In this document: one piece after another, positions 58,901 to 64,000 of the stretch
Layout: the number at the start of each line of letters is the position of its first letter
Position numbering within the stretch: position 1 is the stretch's first letter
Source of the DNA: Lactarius indigo
Taxonomy: Eukaryota; Basidiomycota; Agaricomycetes; Russulales; Russulaceae
Direction: 5' to 3'
Assembly: GCA_025766275.1 (NCBI GenBank)
Contig: JAFKAC010000021.1
Coordinates: 186,001 to 250,000 of the forward strand
DNA: 64,000 nt
Made by a program: the position numbers and the translations under genes
The notes under the pieces: model-generated
Seen by the model: only the letters and a program-made list of their open reading frames with translations
Databases searched by the model: none
Told to the model about the DNA's origin: nothing

Positions 58901-60718
58901 CTTGATGGCGTGACAGTCTCTCATGAGCGCGATTACGATGGGCATCGAAAAAAAAAACACGATGCAGACCGCTTTCATAAAATGGACGCCACCATCTTGG
59001 ACGAAAATAAGCTCTAGGCACAACCTAGCGCGTAGGGCTCACGCGCTAGCCCAACGCTACGGACACCATCTCCACACGAGCCCGGTGGTCCTTGTGAAAA
59101 TTTGAGACCAACCAAAGAAGAAACAGCAAGTCAATTCTGGGAATTGCGCCCAGAACGGGACAACAGCTATGACACTAAGTAAGCGACCTTCTCTGGAGGA
59201 TCACAGTAGGCTACATTGCCGAGCTACCGGACTAGACACTTATCTACAGTGACAGTGATCACTATCTGACTCAGGTGACTTAGGTGCATGACCCCCCCCC
59301 TGCTGACTGATTTCACTTTTGAACCTTGGAGTTGATAGGCACCAGCCTCGAGGTGATGGAGCGCGTTCCGCGCCCCGGAAGTTGAGTTCGCGTGGATAAA
59401 GGATCATCCAAAAGTTGTGAGCGCTTCCAAGCGTGAAAGTACAGAATCGCTCTGTTCCGATCCGCTTCCTGAACCTTCACATCTTTCTAGATTGTGTGCA
59501 AAGGCAAAGGCAAAAAAAAAAGTTACCCCAGTACCTGAACGAACACGAAAAAGGTTGGTCATTAGCGTCGTAGTGGTACGATCCCCTAGACGGCACCCGG
59601 CCCGTAATCTCCCCGATTGACTTATCCCACCAAAACGCCAGTTCGACGCAAGGTTCGATGGCCCCAACTCGTGGGATAGATAGTCGTGCAATCTGAACCC
59701 TCTGGGATATCAGGTCCAGTTTTCCGTGGGACCACCACCCCTACTTACAGATTACCCGATGTCTACGATAGTCTTATCATGAGGTCTGTTGAACTCGCCA
59801 CAGGCGACGTGTCAACCTAGCCGTTGAATTGGAGGTCCTGGCTAGGCTAGGGCAGTCGACTTCTCGCCCGCTCGGCGGACCTCGTTCCGTTCCTCGGTGG
59901 GGTCTCCGTCGTCGTCTGCTTCTACACTCGCATGAATTGTTTTCCTTTGTTTTTTTTTTTTTTTTTTGGAGAAGAGAATGACCCCACACGTGGTGCCGAG
60001 AGAGTCCACGCGACAGCGGCCGATAGCCCGGGCGCACTGCCCAAACTTCTCGGCCGCGCCTGCCGAAGGACAAATTCCGAGGGCGTCGCTGCCTCGTGTG
60101 CGAGCGAGGGAACGGTGCTTCACACGGGTGACGTACCAGGTCTCCGAGTCTTCCATCGTTCGTAAGATTACAGTAATACCTGCTCCGCAATTCTGGGAAC
60201 TTGTACTATCTGTGGTGAATCAGACGGTCGGGTCACTTTCGATTTTCCCCCGAGTGCCTTCTTCTCGGGCGGGAATGGGGGGTCCTGAACTCCTCTAGAC
60301 CGCTGGCACCCATCATTCTGGAGCTGTCAGGCTTGCTTTGCTACGTGCTGTAATCCATCACGCCGAGGCTCCAGATGTCTTGCTCGGCATTCTATTCCCT
60401 AATTTTTTATTCCCAACAGGTAGGTGTTGTCTATCGCTCGGGGGTGTGCCCTTCGGTGGCACAAGAGAGCGAACGACCGGCCCTTGGATCGACTTCTAGG
60501 ACGTTCCAATCGAAGGTACCAAGTGCTGCGCCTCGTAATTATCGCCGCCGCCGCCACCAACCATAACGAAAAAGCAATCGACGAACGGACGATTCGCCAA
60601 CTCGCTGGCTTCTGTCCCCGTGGCTCTATGTACGATTCTGGTGACACCAAGTGGCGATGCGTTCTGTATCAGTTAAACAAACTTTGCAGAACCGAATAGG
60701 TAGGATCGTCCCCTCTCT
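55955..60718. other. gene-poor region, part 2
   Basis: No convincing gene. The stretch holds an 18-base T run (59950-59967), a 9-base C run near 59291, and scattered short frames on both strands. A kinase-like phrase (DIWSLGV) occurs on the minus strand near 60375 but is isolated. The region could be decayed repeats, but no terminal repeats or transposase text were recognised. Confidence 0.4.
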
Positions 60719-60990
60719 TCACTTGCCACCCCGCGCCACCTCATACCCGACTTCGATGGCCGTGCCCCAGGACATGCCAGCAGCGATAAGCCCTGGGAAG
60801 GGCACCGCTTGGGTGGGCCCCCCTTCTTCCTGAATATTGAAGGTACCACGATTTCCAATATTCACCAAGCGAATGAATAAGAGGGTCCACGAGGCTCGAG
60901 CCGAAATTTGTTTGGCTTGGGATATGGGCGCTTCAGCGACGTATACAATGCTACGAACCTGTACCCTTTTTCTGGCCCCGACTGCCTGCT
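60719..60990 (-). pseudogene. possible C-terminal remnant of an unknown protein
   Basis: A minus-strand frame of about 85 codons has protein-like composition, with SARASWTLLFIRLVNIG, GTFNIQEEGGPTQAVPFPGL and IAAGMSWGTAIEVGYEVARG, and ends at TGA (60719-60721). I do not recognise the family. No upstream exon could be attached. It may be the 3' exon of a gene lost from this place, or a chance frame. Confidence 0.3.
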
Positions 60991-61557
60991 ATGGATGACG
61001 TTATGGATTCTATATTCTATATTTCCTTTCCGCAGCTGTCGGTCTGTCCGATAACTTCTCGGACTGGCATAATCACAGAACGTTGGAAGCTATTAGTAGT
61101 CATAAGTAGGTCTTGGTTACTGAAAAGTGTGCTTCTAAATGAATGGATAGCGATGGAAGTGCCAGCGCATGAGCAGACTGCTCTTACGTCCAAGAAAACG
61201 TGGCACACGTCACAAGATTTCGACGTGGGACCACAGAACTTCTCCGAAGTGATGCTTCAACAGTTGTGCCCATTGCCACTCTAATGACTATTTTACAAGC
61301 ACGACACCTAAATACGGAGAGAAAATCCTGACATTACAACGTCCACTTCCGACCAACTACGAGTGGGTACAAGAAATACAATTACAAGGGATCATGGCAC
61401 GTGGCGTTGTGGGGAATGGGGGTGGCGTAAGCGGTAATATACGTTAGGGACATAGTGAATCAAAAGGGGAAGCTAGAGAGAATAAGGGGTCATTGAACGT
61501 GTCGTGTCGTAGGGTTCGGCCCTTCTGGATCCGGAATACATTGTGGACATCAGAGGG
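60991..61557. other. intergenic, 3' of the UbiA gene
   Basis: The short frame at 60991-61284 has no support. Nothing else was seen. Confidence 0.35.
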
Positions 61558-62643
61558 TTATAAATGTGACAGCGCAGCTGCGATCACAGGGACATGCACG
61601 ACTTGAGCAGCGGCGAGCCATATCTGCAAGAGGGCGAGATGTTAGCTTGAACAGGCGTCACTTGAGTTAGCAACGTACATTGTAATAACGATAAGACCGC
61701 TGGTCTGCTTCCGCGGACCTCTTGCGGAAGAAGCGCAAGCCCACAAACATGGCCCAGGCGCAGAAGGGCACAGAGAAAAACGAGCCGAGGCCACACGCCC
61801 AGGATAAGCAGATGGACCAAGCAGCTAATACAATAAAGATGCCGATCCGACTTCCTTTCGGCCATAAAATTGGGATAGTTCGTCGTCCCATGCGCTTGTC
61901 GCCGACTTCGTCGCGGAAATCTTGAGCGTAAATGGTTGAAATGATGATAAATGCGTTAATGGCGAAGGAAATCATTGTACGAGTGGTCATCGTAGACTGG
62001 CCTAATGCAAAAGGAGGTTACGATCGTGGGATGCGCAGGTGGAGTCGGAGAACATACCAGATGCTATCGTAAATGCGCCCGCGTTAAAGGACGCATATCC
62101 CCATGCGTTACAAATGTTTCGCATAAACAAATGCGAGTGGAGACCGAATTCGTTATGCGCGAGGAAGGCCAACGCGAGGGAAATGCCTTGCCAATATGCC
62201 TCTAGTCTCACAGAAACGGAAAGGCATAAAGGAAGCAGCATCCAACGCAGAATGCGTGCATTGTCAACAGATATGAGGCTTGAAGGGATGGGCCTCCAGG
62301 GTTTGTTTGACGAGTCCTCCTCAGGGTCCAGGCTCTGATTTGAGACACAAAATTGAAGCAAGTGCAGCCATGTCCAAAGCATGGCAAACAACATGCGATC
62401 AGGAGTCGTGCTAGGTGATGCGAGATAAGCAAAAAAGGTCTGCAGTAGGTGAGTGGATGGGGATAAAGTCGTGAGCAGAGAGGGACATACGACCGGTAAC
62501 ACGATAGTCTTGAGATCGGAGCGGGTGAAGAGGAAGAGAATCCTTGGATAGTTTTCCAAGGGCCGTGACACGCGCAGACCCACACTCCATGGAATGTGCA
62601 GAGATGGAGAGTGCCCAAATGCTGGCAGAGGGAATGCGGACAT
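61558..62643 (-). CDS. UbiA-family membrane prenyltransferase
   Basis: This is a membrane enzyme of the UbiA superfamily, which transfers or rearranges isoprenoid chains; Agaricomycetes have many copies, some in terpenoid pathways. It starts MSAFPLPAFGHSPSLHIPWS. RILFLFTRSDLKTIVLPV precedes an intron, then TPDRMLFAMLWTWLHLLQF. The first Asp-rich motif is SNQSLDPEEDSSNKPWRPIP (N..xD..xD form) and the second is AQDFRDEVGDKRMGRRTIPI; both bind Mg-diphosphate in the family. Other helices include LRWMLLPLCLSVSVRLEAYW, MISFAINAFIIISTIYAQD and IFIVLAAWSICLSWACGLG. After a last intron the C-terminus is IWLAAAQVVHVPVIAAALSH with its stop at 61558-61560. About four exons, frames consistent. The substrate cannot be predicted, and no other pathway gene lies beside it. 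Confidence 0.82.
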
Positions 62644-64000
62644 GTCGAGGATGAACGGAGGGAGGGGGGAAGGAGGATGGCTGGGCGGTGAGCGGCGAGT
62701 GAGTGGGCTGGAGCGCCAACTTATAACTTCGTAACGATCCCACTAACATCATCCCAAGACCAGAGAAGCGAAAGCATGGCACAAGGTTAGATCTAGGGCG
62801 GAGTTACCTTTTTGGGGGACTGGATGTGCAAGTCATGGGCCATGCAAAAGAAGCCAGGGGCCAGGGCGCACGCAGACTGGGAATCGGAAAGATCTGATCG
62901 TAAGTACGAGCGTATGGAGGTGTGAATGAAATTGTATCCCCATCCAGAACATTGATAGTCGACATGCCAAAGATCTTCCGCACAAATACACAGCATGCCA
63001 TGTGGGGAAAAAAATTGCGCACAGCTGTTTAAACCGGTGAGTGTCGACCACGTCTAGTCTGCCACGCAACTGGGGGGTCGATTTGCTTCCGAGGTCACCG
63101 GTATAGAAGAGCTGTAGAAGTTATCCAGAGCGCCCGGTTTATTAGCCCTATTGGGCTAGAGGGGAGGGATTCGAAGCCCCAACCCCACCCAGAGTCTGGA
63201 AAAGCTGGACCAGACTCCCGAGTCGGGTTCCTAAACTGTATCATACGTACGAGCCACACGTGATTACGGGTCTCGAGTGGAACTGCAGGTTCTGGTTTCT
63301 GGCAACGCGAAGGAAAGGCCAAGAGGCCACAGCGGGACGTGGTGCCATACGAGACATAATTCCGTGTGTTCAGTTGGTCGCGAGTAAAGTCAGGGAAATG
63401 CTCCCGAGTAGGTTCATGTCACATTGTGACATCTGCCAGAAATAAATAATATAAATAATAACATAATACCGATCGACGGGATGGGGGTGGTGTCATATTG
63501 CTTACGTGTGGCTCAGCTTTAGTGTTCTCCACTTGGTTCTCCACTTATGGCAGAGGGTCCTTAGTGTGATCGACAGTCTCTTGTCCTTTTTCGGCAAGAG
63601 ATCAGTCAACAGTACGAGGTCCAGGTCCCAGGGAGAAAGCATTCCGCCGGCAGAGGGACGCAGTACTGTACGACCTTGCGTATGACGCCCTTGACGAACC
63701 TCAGGCTGCTCGCGCCGGAACACAAGCTGGATCAGATGGCTAGTGCAAAGACCGGTGAACGCAATCCTCAGGTTCAAATATTGGTCATTCGATCACCACT
63801 TGCACGGTATTTGGCTAGATTCGCTTCTGGGAGCTCACTAATTCATTACCAACCCAGATAGCCTCATGAACCTTGCGCAGTAATGAGCGTGGTACGTTCT
63901 GCGCCAATTTAAACTATGTCACACGTAGAGAGCACCCCACTTCTCGAAAGTCGGTAGAAAGGCTTTTTCGGGTCATTTTATTGCGCTTCCCTTCAAGGCG
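62644..64000. other. intergenic to window end
   Basis: The upstream flank of the UbiA gene probably holds its promoter. Short frames (for example 62804-63069 minus) lack support. A T-arm-like GGATTCGAAG near 63168 does not fold into a tRNA. Confidence 0.4.

Noticed and set aside
59950..59967. 18-base T run as a poly(A) tail of a retroposed gene
   Set aside because: No intronless coding sequence or target duplication was found beside it.
60365..60390. Protein kinase fragment (DIWSLGV on the minus strand)
   Set aside because: The phrase is isolated; no catalytic loop, DFG or APE motif could be found around it in any frame.
63120..63240. tRNA gene suggested by a TTCGAA element
   Set aside because: The bases around it do not form the T-stem, anticodon stem or acceptor stem of a tRNA.

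Overview
The window reads as nuclear DNA of a mushroom-type basidiomycete (Agaricomycetes). The evidence is: genes split by many 45-75 bp GT..AG introns; fungal housekeeping genes (COQ8, OPI3, LCL3, PIG-N/MCD4, a SNF2-RING ATPase, a UbiA-type prenyltransferase); and families that are abundant in this class, namely NACHT-type NLR (STAND) proteins with C2 or Goodbye-like N-termini and ankyrin repeats, and MLKL-like helical-bundle proteins. No tRNA, rRNA, CRISPR or bacterial-type operon was seen.

Layout. 1-12.4 kb: gene-poor, with a diverged duplicated segment (about 68-450 and 9610-10010), two eroded coding fragments, a broken Ser/Pro/Arg-rich gene, and two related unknown genes facing each other (9911-10426 plus, 11020-12350 minus). 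12.8-16.3 kb: COQ8 (plus) and OPI3 (minus), convergent. 16.9-32.8 kb: an immune-like block with an MLKL-like/kinase-like gene (minus), a divergently transcribed C2-NACHT NLR (plus), a Mutator-like transposon (MULE copy A), then a Goodbye-NACHT-ankyrin NLR (plus). 32.8-37.7 kb: MULE copy B, inverted. 38.6-50.3 kb: LCL3, SNF2-RING, a conserved unknown gene and PIG-N. 51.8-53.0 kb: a secreted Asn/Gly-rich protein. 53-61.5 kb: almost gene-free. 61.6-62.6 kb: UbiA prenyltransferase.

The main structural event is the pair of 4852-bp MULE copies in opposite orientation (22948-27799 and 32830-37681), with three differences noticed between them. Copy A cuts off the first NLR and copy B cuts the ankyrin array of the second. 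The 9-bp target duplication that should flank one element is instead split between the right side of A and the right side of B in opposite orientation. That is the expected trace of an inversion, by recombination between the two elements, of the 5-kb segment carrying the second NLR.

A second pattern is that nearly every reading-frame break in the single-copy genes is best explained by one extra base, with no clear deletion. These breaks cluster at about 12-23 kb and 30-33 kb. OPI3, LCL3, PIG-N and both MULE copies are clean or nearly so. This looks more like insertion-type consensus error in part of the assembly than ordinary pseudogene decay, so the frame breaks should not be read as proof of gene death. 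The two MULE truncations are independent of that caveat.

The most interesting functional hypothesis is the head-to-head pair of the MLKL-like gene and the C2-NACHT NLR. It resembles in layout the known fungal pairs of an NLR gene next to a gene for a membrane-acting cell-death effector.
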